Assembly (NCBI GenBank): GCA_934465535.1
Contig: CAKSKV010000019.1
Coordinates: 1 to 10,962, forward strand
Direction of reading: 5' to 3'
Length of the DNA stretch: 10,962 nucleotides
Source: an uncultured Clostridia bacterium
GTDB taxonomy: Bacteria; Bacillota; Clostridia; Christensenellales; QALW01
The position numbers and the translations under genes are program-made. The stretch's first letter is position 1; every line of letters starts with the position of its first letter. Positions 5,825 through 10,962 of the stretch are shown here, in pieces. Under the pieces are notes generated by a model, which made no database searches, was not told where the DNA came from, and saw only the letters and a list, made by a program, of their open reading frames with translations.

Positions 5825-7858
5825 ATGAAACCGAACAAAAAAAACTCTGCATATTCATTGCTTTATAAAACCCTCTGTTTTCTCACAGCCCTTGTGCTTG
5901 TCACCGCCGCCAACGCAGCGGGTCTGTTTTTTTCAAACGAAAGCACTGCGCTTCCCGCGCTGCTGCTGTCAGGCCTGCTTTTTGCCGCGCTGACAGCCAT
6001 AAGCCTTGTGCATATGCTGCGCTGCAAACGCGCTCTCGATGTTGATATAACCCGGCGCGAAGAGCTGTATCGTGCCAAAAAAGAAGAAATATCCGCCTCT
6101 CCCGCCGCAGCAGCCGCCAAATTGGCCCGGCTCGGCAGGCTGTGCCGCTGCTGCTACGCCGCCTATACGGCCGTTGCGCTGAGCGCTGCCTTCTTTTCCG
6201 CAAAGTCGGAAGCCGCCTCAATTCCCGTTGCCGTTATATCCGTTTTTGTGCTTTCTGCCGTTTTCAGCCGGATCATTCCGCCTTTTTTCCCGAAAAACAA
6301 AAAAATGCAGCTTCGCAGGCGCGATTATCCGGAAATTTTCACCCTTGCCCGCCGCGCCGCAGCGGCGGCCGGATGCCGCCGCCGCTTTGATATAGGCATG
6401 CAGACGGACTGCGGCGCCTCCGTAACCGTATGCGGACGCATAACGCTTCAGCTCGGCGCCCTCCTTCTCAATCTGCTGCACCGTGACGAGCTGTATCAAG
6501 TGCTGCTGTACGAATTTTCCCGTCTTTCCTATAATAATTTGCTTGCAAAAAGCTGCCAAACACTGTTTATTATGCTGGATAGTACCGACAGCGGCCTCTC
6601 TTTTCTGTTTTGCGGCCCGGAAACGGAATTCATGCTTGAATTTGAGCTTTTCCGCAAATGCGGCTCTGAGCTTATCGAGGAAAACGCCGCCGAAAGGAGC
6701 GCTCATTCCGATTCTGCGGATAACCTGCAAAACGGCCGGGCAGCCGCCGCAGCAGCCCTTACAAAAATCAGCTTCTACGCTCATTTTGAGCAGGAGCTTT
6801 GTCTCCTTATGCCCAAAAGCGAATTTGCCGACGAAAACCCTCCCCGCAGCTATCTCCGCTCCCGGCTTGAGCTTTTCCTTAAGGTACTGCCCTCCCGCAG
6901 GGAGTTTTGGGGAAAGCTGGATAAAAACGAAATTCAGCCCCGCAGCGCGCAGTCCATACTGCGCCGCCGCATTGAAATGCTGGGCAATCCCGTCTTTGAC
7001 ATCAGCTTTCCCTCCGGCAGCGACGCCTACACCGCACAATGCCGGCGCGCCCTTGACACCTGTGATAGCACCGTTTATGAAATGCTGCTTAACGATTATC
7101 AAACCATGCGCAGCGAATCCTACCTTGAACCTCTGAAAAAAATTACGGATTGGGAAAAAAACGGCTGTCCCATGAGTCACGAAACCGTCAAGGGCATCAT
7201 TTCCTCCCTTGTTGCCCTCGACCGCTTTGATCAGGCCATCGCCGTTTGCGACCGCACTCTTTCCGAACCCGCCCTTACGGGCGCATCCGCATATGCTCTT
7301 TTTATAAAGGGCTCCATCCTGCTTAAGCGTTATGACTCCTCCGGCATTGCGCTGCTTTATGACGCCATTGAGAAACATCCCGAATGCACCCCGGAGGCCC
7401 TTGAGCTGATAGGCACCTTCTGCTGTCAATGCGGGCTGGAAGCCGAGCTTGCACATTACCGGCAGGTAAGCGCCGCCCTGCTTCGGGAAAAGGAGGAGCT
7501 TGATCTTACACAAACGCTTGACGCATCGGACGAGCTTGTCCCCTCTCCCCTTCCCAAGGAGCTGCTTGGCGATATACTCGCCTATATGCTCAAAGCGGGA
7601 AACGGCCGTATCGAATCGGTCTGCCTTGTGCGCAAAGTAATAAGCCGCGATATCTTCTGCGATGCCTTTGTGCTGCGCTTTGACCGCCACACCGGGCAGC
7701 AGGCTAAGGAAAAAGCCATGAACGCAATATTTGAATATCTCGACACGCACCCCTCCGCGCTCCGCTTTTCCCTCTTTCTTTGGGATGCCCACACCTCCGC
7801 TGCCGTAAAAAGTGTCAATAACAGCTGTATATACAGCCGCGCGCAGTCCGAAAAATAA
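5825..7858 (+). CDS. M48-like membrane pseudoprotease with TPR-like C-terminal half
   Basis: The protein has 677 residues. Four hydrophobic segments lie near 13-35, 42-66, 111-125 and 131-153. A peptidase-like region follows. CGRITLQLGALLLNLLHRDE (203-222) and LYQVLLYEFSRLSYNN (223-238) match the M48 pattern in which a DELxxVLxHExxH helix carries the zinc site. Here that site is Tyr229-Glu230-Phe-Ser-Arg233, so both zinc-binding histidines are lost while Glu stays. TAC and CGT are each one transition from His codons. An EENAAER segment (285-291) may be what remains of the third-ligand helix. The rest contains helical TPR-like repeats (about 455-550) and a final domain (about 577-672) that I recall from Clostridial M48-family proteins. 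It is therefore probably a non-catalytic scaffold. No Shine-Dalgarno is evident before ATG at 5825, and an in-frame TAA at 5792 excludes a longer start. It is divergent from the SPFH gene. Confidence 0.75.
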   Translation: MKPNKKNSAYSLLYKTLCFLTALVLVTAANAAGLFFSNESTALPALLLSGLLFAALTAISLVHMLRCKRALDVDITRREELYRAKKEEISASPAAAAAKLARLGRLCRCCYAAYTAVALSAAFFSAKSEAASIPVAVISVFVLSAVFSRIIPPFFPKNKKMQLRRRDYPEIFTLARRAAAAAGCRRRFDIGMQTDCGASVTVCGRITLQLGALLLNLLHRDELYQVLLYEFSRLSYNNLLAKSCQTLFIMLDSTDSGLSFLFCGPETEFMLEFELFRKCGSELIEENAAERSAHSDSADNLQNGRAAAAAALTKISFYAHFEQELCLLMPKSEFADENPPRSYLRSRLELFLKVLPSRREFWGKLDKNEIQPRSAQSILRRRIEMLGNPVFDISFPSGSDAYTAQCRRALDTCDSTVYEMLLNDYQTMRSESYLEPLKKITDWEKNGCPMSHETVKGIISSLVALDRFDQAIAVCDRTLSEPALTGASAYALFIKGSILLKRYDSSGIALLYDAIEKHPECTPEALELIGTFCCQCGLEAELAHYRQVSAALLREKEELDLTQTLDASDELVPSPLPKELLGDILAYMLKAGNGRIESVCLVRKVISRDIFCDAFVLRFDRHTGQQAKEKAMNAIFEYLDTHPSALRFSLFLWDAHTSAAVKSVNNSCIYSRAQSEK

Positions 7859-7907
7859 TGCCGTTATTTTTAATAAAATGCCGGTGCTGTATCCCCTCAT
7901 GCCATTA

Positions 7908-7936
7908 TTGACAAAGCGCGCGGTTTATTGTATTAT
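7908..7936 (+). promoter_or_regulatory. Promoter of the DUF896 gene
   Basis: A perfect TTGACA (7908-7913), a 17-base spacer and TATTAT (7931-7936) predict a start near 7943. The gene therefore has its own strong promoter and need not depend on read-through from the M48-like gene ending at 7858. Confidence 0.8.
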
Positions 7937-7960
7937 ACGGCTTGTATCCTACCCGCAGCA

Positions 7961-7992
7961 GCCGCCGCATTTCTTAAAAAATGCGTCGCGGC
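7961..7992 (+). other. Hairpin in the DUF896 leader
   Basis: GCCGC-CGCATTT (7961-7972) pairs with AAATGCG-TC-GCGGC (7979-7992): 12 pairs with a two-base TC bulge and loop CTTAAA. It begins about 18 bases after the predicted transcription start and has no T-run after it, so it is more likely an mRNA 5' stabiliser or regulatory stem than a terminator. Confidence 0.45.
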
Positions 7993-8030
7993 GCGGAATA
8001 CACAAATAAAATATAAAGCCGGTGAATATC

Positions 8031-8396
8031 ATGAATACCTCAACCGATAAAAGCAATATCGCTGCAAAGGCTGAAAACAGTACGGCATCGGATATCAATA
8101 ATGCAGCAGTGGGCAGCGGCACCGCCGAGGTGCAGCTTGTAACCGAAGAAAGCGCAAGGGCTCTCACGGAGGACGCGCTCATTCAGCTTATAAACCATTA
8201 TGCTCGCCTTAAAAAAAGCGCCGCCCTTACTCAGGAGCAGCTTGGGCAGCAGGCGCTGCTGCGCAATGAATATCTTAACCGTATGCGCGCGCAGATACGC
8301 GCCGCTCTTGACAACACCAAGATAAAGGAGCCGGACGGCACTGTTCATCCTCTGCCCAAAAAGTCCGATTCTCAGCCCGAGAAGCCCGTTTGCTGA
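8031..8396 (+). CDS. DUF896 (YnzC-like) protein with N-terminal extension
   Basis: The protein has 121 residues. ATG at 8031 is preferred over the in-frame GTG at 8022, because GGTGA (8021-8025) sits five bases before ATG and fits as the ribosome binding site. Residues about 45-109 match DUF896: LTEDALIQLINHYARLKK, LTQEQLGQQALLRNEYL, an AQIRAALDNTKI helix, and EPDGT after it. This is the small helical-hairpin family that includes Bacillus YnzC. The first 44 residues are extra, polar and Ser/Ala/Asn-rich, probably disordered; the usual family member begins almost at the domain. The C-terminus ends in Cys. YnzC is reported as part of an SOS-linked operon in Bacillus, but nothing here shows a LexA site, so the role is unknown. 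Leucine codons are CTT-rich (7 of 12). Confidence 0.85.
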   Translation: MNTSTDKSNIAAKAENSTASDINNAAVGSGTAEVQLVTEESARALTEDALIQLINHYARLKKSAALTQEQLGQQALLRNEYLNRMRAQIRAALDNTKIKEPDGTVHPLPKKSDSQPEKPVC

Positions 8397-8529
8397 AAAT
8401 GCTTTGCCCCTGCCCCTTTAGCATTGCAGTCAGTCGGCACGGGCACAAAAGCAAACTGCCAATACAACATAAAATACTGTTATTGTCCTCGTGCAGGCCG
8501 TGTCCTGCGCACGGACGGGAAGGAAAACA

Positions 8530-8604
8530 ATGAAACTCGGAGTCGAGGGCGATTTACCTGATTCTATATCTCCATGTTGCTCCATAAATACCGATATTTC
8601 TTGA
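8530..8604 (+). CDS. Possible 24-residue peptide
   Basis: ATG at 8530 is preceded by GGGAAGGA with AAGGA six bases away, a good ribosome binding site. The product begins MKLGVEGDLPDS, contains a Cys-Cys pair and ends at TGA 8602-8604. It could be a real small protein, a leader peptide, or the truncated start of a gene lost at a mobile-element junction. A weak -10 (TAAAAT, 8470-8475) lies upstream. I do not recognise the peptide. Confidence 0.3.
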   Translation: MKLGVEGDLPDSISPCCSINTDIS

Positions 8605-8671
8605 TTCCAGCGTGTTTTCCGCACAAACAGCCACTATATAACTTCATGCAATTCCATACTACTCCACGCCG

Positions 8672-8692
8672 AAATGGTGTAAAAATGGTGTA
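8672..8692 (+). repeat. Tandem 10-mer AAATGGTGTA, two copies at 11-bp period
   Basis: Exact copies at 8672-8681 and 8683-8692 are one helical turn apart. Helically phased short direct repeats are typical of recombinase arm sites or regulator binding sites. No recombinase gene is nearby. Confidence 0.6.
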
Positions 8693-8763
8693 TGGAAAAT
8701 CGGATTGCAGGCGCGAAAATGACACACTACTACTGCCCCCCAAAAAAACAAGTAAAAACTCTG

Positions 8764-8820
8764 ATGAAACGCACAACCATCGGCATGACCGCCCAGCGGA
8801 TATGTCGATGGTTGTTTCAT
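8764..8820. repeat. Long imperfect inverted repeat (57-base hairpin)
   Basis: ATGAAAC (8764-8770), a four-base bulge GCAC, AACCATCG (8775-8782), a G-U pair and CAT pair with ATG..CGATGGTT-GTTTCAT (8802-8820). A 4-bp apical stem CCGC/GCGG with loop CCA sits above a 2x2 internal loop. That makes about 23 pairs. On the minus strand a T-rich stretch follows (T5 then T7), so it could terminate the HxlR transcript. Confidence 0.7.
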
Positions 8821-8848
8821 TTCTTGCTCGGATGATCTTGGCGATTCT

Positions 8849-8901
8849 GAGAAACGCCCTGCACTGTGCGCTTGTAGGCTCATGGTGCAGGGGTGTTTCT
8901 C
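8849..8901. repeat. Second long inverted repeat (53-base hairpin)
   Basis: GAGAAAC (8849-8855) and CCCTGCAC (8857-8864) pair with GTGCAGGG (8885-8892) and GTTTCTC (8895-8901), 15 pairs with a 1x2 internal loop and a 20-base loop. Like the hairpin 28 bases to its left, its outer stem uses GAAAC/GTTTC. No T-run follows on either side. It starts 22 bases after the HxlR stop. Confidence 0.7.
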
Positions 8902-8923
8902 GATAATTATAAACCGGCAGTTA

Positions 8924-9262
8924 TCACTCTGTCAGTCGATTTTCTTCGCCCCAAACGCAGAGCTGGTCAAGCACCTTCATCAGCGACTTTCCACGCTCCG
9001 AAAGCGTATACTCCACCTTCGGCGGAATCTGCGGATACTCGGTACGGACGATCAGTTTGTCGGCTTCCAGCTCCTTGAGGTTCGTGCTGAGGGTTTTGTC
9101 GGAAATGGTTTTCAGATACCGTTTCAGCTCATTGAACCGCACAGTTTCAAACTCCATCAGACAGTAGAGTATGACCATCTTGTGCTTGCCGGAGATCAGC
9201 GACAGCGTGTAGGCAAAGCCGGTATCCTCAAAATTGGCATTCTCAATATAGTTCTTAATCAT
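8924..9262 (-). CDS. HxlR-family winged-helix regulator
   Basis: The protein has 112 residues, the usual size for this family. The HxlR winged-helix domain covers about 14-104: TLSLISGKHKMVILYCLM (the family's typical start, where a Trp-Lys often sits), RFNELKRYLKTISDKTLSTNLKELEADKLIVRTEYPQIPPKVEYTLSERG split here only by description. AGGAGA lies seven bases before ATG at 9262. There is one Cys near position 34 and another near 102. Several family members (YodB, CatR, HypR) sense quinones or oxidants through Cys. The divergent flavoredoxin-like gene is the probable target, as regulator and target overlap at their promoters. A perfect consensus promoter drives this gene. The ligand is not determined. 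Confidence 0.9.
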   Translation of the reverse strand: MIKNYIENANFEDTGFAYTLSLISGKHKMVILYCLMEFETVRFNELKRYLKTISDKTLSTNLKELEADKLIVRTEYPQIPPKVEYTLSERGKSLMKVLDQLCVWGEENRLTE

Positions 9263-9279
9263 TTACTTTCTCCTAAGAT

Positions 9280-9304
9280 AGTACCTGTTATATTTGCCAG
9301 TACT
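9280..9304. promoter_or_regulatory. Candidate HxlR operator AGTAC-N15-GTACT
   Basis: The inverted repeat AGTAC (9280-9284) and GTACT (9300-9304) lies between the two genes. Its right half touches the -35 of the flavoredoxin-like promoter and it falls inside the transcribed leader of the HxlR gene, so a bound regulator could repress both. Known HxlR-family sites contain short GTAC/TACT half-sites, which this resembles; the spacing was not checked against any one member. Confidence 0.5.
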
Positions 9305-9331
9305 TGAATTTTTGATTTGCTTGGGTATAAT
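9304..9331 (+). promoter_or_regulatory. Promoter of the flavoredoxin-like gene
   Basis: TTGAAT (9304-9309), 16 bases, TATAAT (9326-9331). The predicted start near 9338 leaves a 43-base leader containing AAGGAG before ATG at 9382. The -35 is imperfect and overlaps the candidate operator. Confidence 0.65.
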
Positions 9332-9358
9332 TATAAGCAGGATGAACAGTCCTGTCAA
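9330..9358 (-). promoter_or_regulatory. Consensus promoter of the HxlR gene
   Basis: On the minus strand TTGACA (9358-9353), a 17-base spacer and TATAAT (9335-9330) are an exact consensus match. The -10 shares the palindrome TATAATTATA (9326-9335) with the opposing promoter, so the two promoters overlap face to face and cannot be occupied together. The leader is about 60 bases. Confidence 0.8.
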
Positions 9359-9381
9359 TCTGATCACAAGGAGAAGTTATC

Positions 9382-9948
9382 ATGAGAACAAAACTGAAAA
9401 TCACCGAGGGCATTTTCCCGATGCCGGTTCTGATGGTTGCGACTTATAACGAGGACGGCAGCGTGAATGTGATGAACGCCGCATGGGGAACCATGCAGGA
9501 GCGTGACACCGTTGCGCTGAACCTTACCGAAACCCATAAGACCGTGCAGAACATCAAGGCAAGGGGGGCGTTTACCGTCAGCATTGCCGACGCCGCGCAC
9601 ATGGTTGAAGCGGATTATTTCGGGGTGGAATCCGGCAACAAGGTTGCCGACAAATTTGCCCGCAGTGGGCTGACCGCAAGCAAAGCCGAAACCGTGGATG
9701 CGCCCGTCATCAACGAGTTCCCGATTTGCCTGGAGTGCAAATTCATTGAGTATCAGAACAATGAATATGGCTGCGGCGTCATCGGAAAGGTAGTCAATGT
9801 GACCGCCGATGAGAGCGTTATGGTGGACGGAAAAATCGATATGTCCAAGGTCAACGCCATTGCATTTGATCCCTACACTCACGGCTATTACAAGGTTACC
9901 GAGCGCGTGGGCGAGGCATTCCACGACGGCTTGAAACTGAAAAAGTAA
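9382..9948 (+). CDS. Flavin reductase-like / flavoredoxin family protein (FMN-binding split barrel)
   Basis: The protein has 188 residues, normal for the family. The opening PMPVLMVATYNEDGSVNVMN (13-32) is the first strand pair of the flavin-reductase-like split barrel. NLTETHKTVQNIKARGAFTV (47-66), DYFGVESGNKVADKFARSGL (78-97) and a late CGVIGKVVNVTADESV segment are family features. Such proteins bind FMN and transfer electrons; the physiological partner varies and is not shown. AAGGAG sits nine bases before ATG at 9382. The gene is divergent from an HxlR regulator, a common pairing in Firmicutes that suggests induction by oxidants, quinones or similar electrophiles. Codon use differs from the left part of the window: leucine is CTG in 6 of 8 cases and no ATA is used. 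Confidence 0.9.
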   Translation: MRTKLKITEGIFPMPVLMVATYNEDGSVNVMNAAWGTMQERDTVALNLTETHKTVQNIKARGAFTVSIADAAHMVEADYFGVESGNKVADKFARSGLTASKAETVDAPVINEFPICLECKFIEYQNNEYGCGVIGKVVNVTADESVMVDGKIDMSKVNAIAFDPYTHGYYKVTERVGEAFHDGLKLKK

Positions 9949-9957
9949 GGTGTGCAG

Positions 9958-9991
9958 AGGAGGAGCTTTCGCATAAGCGAAGGCTCCTCCT
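9958..9991 (+). terminator. Strong hairpin after the flavoredoxin-like gene, no U-tract
   Basis: AGGAGGAGC-T-TTCGC (9958-9972) pairs with GCGAA-G-GCTCCTCCT (9977-9991), 15 pairs including one G-U, loop ATAA. It starts nine bases after the stop codon. Without a T-run it may mainly protect the 3' end or act with another factor. The left arm contains a full AGGAGG sequence, sequestered in the stem. Confidence 0.55.
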
Positions 9992-10333
9992 GACGATTAT
10001 AGGCACCAAATACGATGTCCTGTTCGCAGGACGCACCTTTGTACTTCACAGAATCGGTCAACAACCAACCAAACCGCAAAAGGTCACACGAAGTCGTGCA
10101 TCGGCTGCACGATACCGTGAATCGCGGAACGGTGCAATCTATACGCGCAAACAGCAAATACTTCATGCGTCCGGCAAGCATTGATTTTCCCGCCGGATTT
10201 CAAGCCCTTTTGCCAAAAAGCTCTGCGGATCTGAAAGTGTTTATGGTTTCATCGAAATTTAATTTCTTATCTTATATATTTTGTCGGATTTTGAACTTCA
10301 TCAGTTATAACTTATAAATTCACAATTTCGACA
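9992..10333. other. Structured intergenic region without a recognised gene
   Basis: Three further stems lie here: GTCCTG-TTCG-CAGGAC (10017-10032), TCGTGCA-TCGGC-TGCACGA (10094-10112) with an outer TCAC/GTGA pair (10084-10087, 10117-10120), and TCCGGC/GCCGGA (10170-10197). A 100-codon open frame crosses the region but lacks a ribosome binding site. From 10250 it becomes very A+T-rich. A weak extra promoter (TTGAAC 10291, TATAAA 10313) lies there. It may be an RNA or a decayed sequence. Confidence 0.45.
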
Positions 10334-10362
10334 TTGAGATTCACCTGTAAGTGTGCTATACT
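10334..10362 (+). promoter_or_regulatory. Promoter of the AAA_14/DUF4143 gene
   Basis: TTGAGA (10334-10339), a 17-base spacer ending in TGC, and TATACT (10357-10362) form a good extended -10 promoter. The start near 10369 leaves a leader of about 25 bases with AAAGGGGG before ATG at 10394. An A+T-rich tract upstream could act as an UP element. Confidence 0.7.
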
Positions 10363-10393
10363 ATGGTCAGCCACGGAAAGGGGGCAAAGCCTT

Positions 10394-10962
10394 ATGATCA
10401 AACGCGAACTGTATATGAGCCGTATCCGCCCGTTCATCGGAACAGAGCTGATCAAGGTCATGACTGGTATCCGCCGCTGCGGGAAGTCGGTCATGTTGGA
10501 ACTGATCAAACAGGAACTCACGGAGTCTGGTGTCAGCCCTGCGCAGTTTATCTCTATCAACTTTGAAGATATGAGCTATTCCCACCTGCAAACCGCACAG
10601 GCTTTGCATGACGAGATCACCGCAAGAGCCGCAGAAATAGAGGGCAAGGTTTACCTGTTTTTTGATGAAATACAGGAGGTCAAGGACTGGGAGAAGTGCA
10701 TCAACTCTCTCCGCGTTTCGCTGGATTGCGACATCTATATCACCGGTTCCAATGCAAAGCTGCTGTCCGGTGAGCTTGCGACCTATTTGGGTGGTCGGTA
10801 TGTTGAGTTTGTGATCTATCCGTTCTCATTCGGGGAGTTCATGGAGTTGTACCGTTCGATTGCGCCCGATGCCCCCATCCAGCAGTGTTTCCAAAAGTAC
10901 CTGCTTGCCGGAGGTATGCCCTACCTCGCAAACCTCCGCTATGCAGATGCGCCGTCCAAGCA
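10394..10962 (+). CDS. AAA_14/DUF4143 ATPase (3' end missing)
   Basis: The 5' 189 codons are present and the gene runs off the right edge. AAAGGGGG precedes ATG at 10394. Walker A is GIRRCGKS (25-32), Walker B is VYLFFDEIQEV (86-96) with Asp91-Glu92, a TGSN sensor-like motif is at 117-120, and GGR at 133-135 is followed by the YPFSFGEF signature (142-149) typical of this family. These proteins (about 400 residues in full) have an AAA_14 ATP-binding half and a C-terminal DUF4143 nuclease-like half. The latter should start near the window edge (LLAGGMPYL). Their role is not established. They are frequent in accessory DNA of gut Firmicutes and Bacteroidetes. Codon use is CTG-rich, like the flavoredoxin-like gene. 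Confidence 0.9.
   Translation, partial: MIKRELYMSRIRPFIGTELIKVMTGIRRCGKSVMLELIKQELTESGVSPAQFISINFEDMSYSHLQTAQALHDEITARAAEIEGKVYLFFDEIQEVKDWEKCINSLRVSLDCDIYITGSNAKLLSGELATYLGGRYVEFVIYPFSFGEFMELYRSIAPDAPIQQCFQKYLLAGGMPYLANLRYADAPSK

Larger units (their letters stand above)
8397..8923. other. Non-coding accessory-type gap with hairpins and repeats
   Basis: This 527-base stretch between DUF896 and the HxlR gene has no convincing full-length gene. The longer open frames across it have no ribosome binding site and cross the hairpins. It holds a possible 24-codon ORF, a tandem 10-mer, two long imperfect inverted repeats, and small G+C-rich stems at 8491-8514 (GCAGG/CCTGC competing with CCGTG/CACGG). 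Such a mix is common at edges or scars of mobile elements. No recombinase remnant was recognised. Confidence 0.5.

Noticed and set aside
6218..7900. A 560-codon open frame on the minus strand
   Set aside because: It is antisense to the M48-like gene, has no ribosome binding site, and its product shows no recognisable domain. Long antisense frames are expected opposite G+C-rich coding sequence. The plus frame has clear family motifs.
8398..8425. AATGCT/AGCATT as a DUF896 terminator
   Set aside because: The stem is six mostly weak pairs with a 16-base loop and no T-run follows, so I do not call it a terminator.
8764..8901. CRISPR repeats suggested by GAAAC/GTTTC ends
   Set aside because: Only two dissimilar hairpins are present, with no regularly spaced identical repeats and no cas gene.
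8574..8906. A 110-codon plus frame through the hairpins
   Set aside because: It has no ribosome binding site, spans both long inverted repeats, and its composition is that of non-coding DNA.
10015..10317. A 100-codon plus frame before the AAA_14 gene
   Set aside because: It lacks a ribosome binding site, runs across perfect hairpins into an A+T-rich promoter region, and shows no family resemblance.

Overview
The window looks like chromosome of an anaerobic Clostridia-type Firmicute (Oscillospiraceae/Ruminococcaceae-like, possibly a gut bacterium). The basis is moderately high G+C, AGGAGG-type ribosome binding sites, sigma-A promoters with 16-17 bp spacers, and Firmicutes-type families (DUF896, HxlR/flavoredoxin, AAA_14/DUF4143). 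The organism is inferred from these and was not matched to a database. No rRNA, tRNA, CRISPR array or intact transposase was seen.

Layout. (1) 1-1185, minus: 5' part of a lipoprotein gene resembling GH99/WbsX-type glycosidases, open at the left edge, with a good promoter at 1305-1333. (2) 1719-3212, plus: a divergent LysR-type regulator about 200 residues longer than usual, with extra sequence inserted in its effector domain. (3) 3405-4292, minus: an AraC-type regulator with a GyrI-like effector domain, converging on the LysR gene across a long bidirectional terminator. (4) 4518-5504, minus: an SPFH/stomatin-like membrane protein with exact 11-residue coiled-coil repeats. (5) 5825-7858, plus, divergent from the SPFH gene: a four-TM, M48-like membrane protein whose HExxH site has become YEFSR, so it is probably a pseudoprotease. 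(6) 8031-8396, plus: a DUF896 protein with an unusual N-terminal extension.

From about 8400 the character changes. A roughly 530-base gap holds a possible 24-codon ORF, a tandem 10-mer and two long hairpins. Beyond it lie an HxlR regulator (minus), a divergent flavoredoxin-like gene (plus), a structured gap, and the 5' part of an AAA_14/DUF4143 ATPase gene. Leucine codons shift from CTT-rich in DUF896 to CTG-rich here and ATA isoleucine disappears from the flavoredoxin gene, which suggests a separately acquired block.

How the genes may work together. The lipoprotein and the LysR regulator form a regulator/target pair. The SPFH protein and the M48-like protein share a 320-base divergent promoter region and recall the SPFH-protease partnerships of bacterial membranes, but here the protease partner has lost its metal-binding histidines. 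The HxlR regulator and the flavoredoxin-like protein form a compact redox-response pair with two overlapping face-to-face promoters. The SPFH/pseudo-M48 pair and the enlarged LysR regulator are the best candidates for something undescribed.
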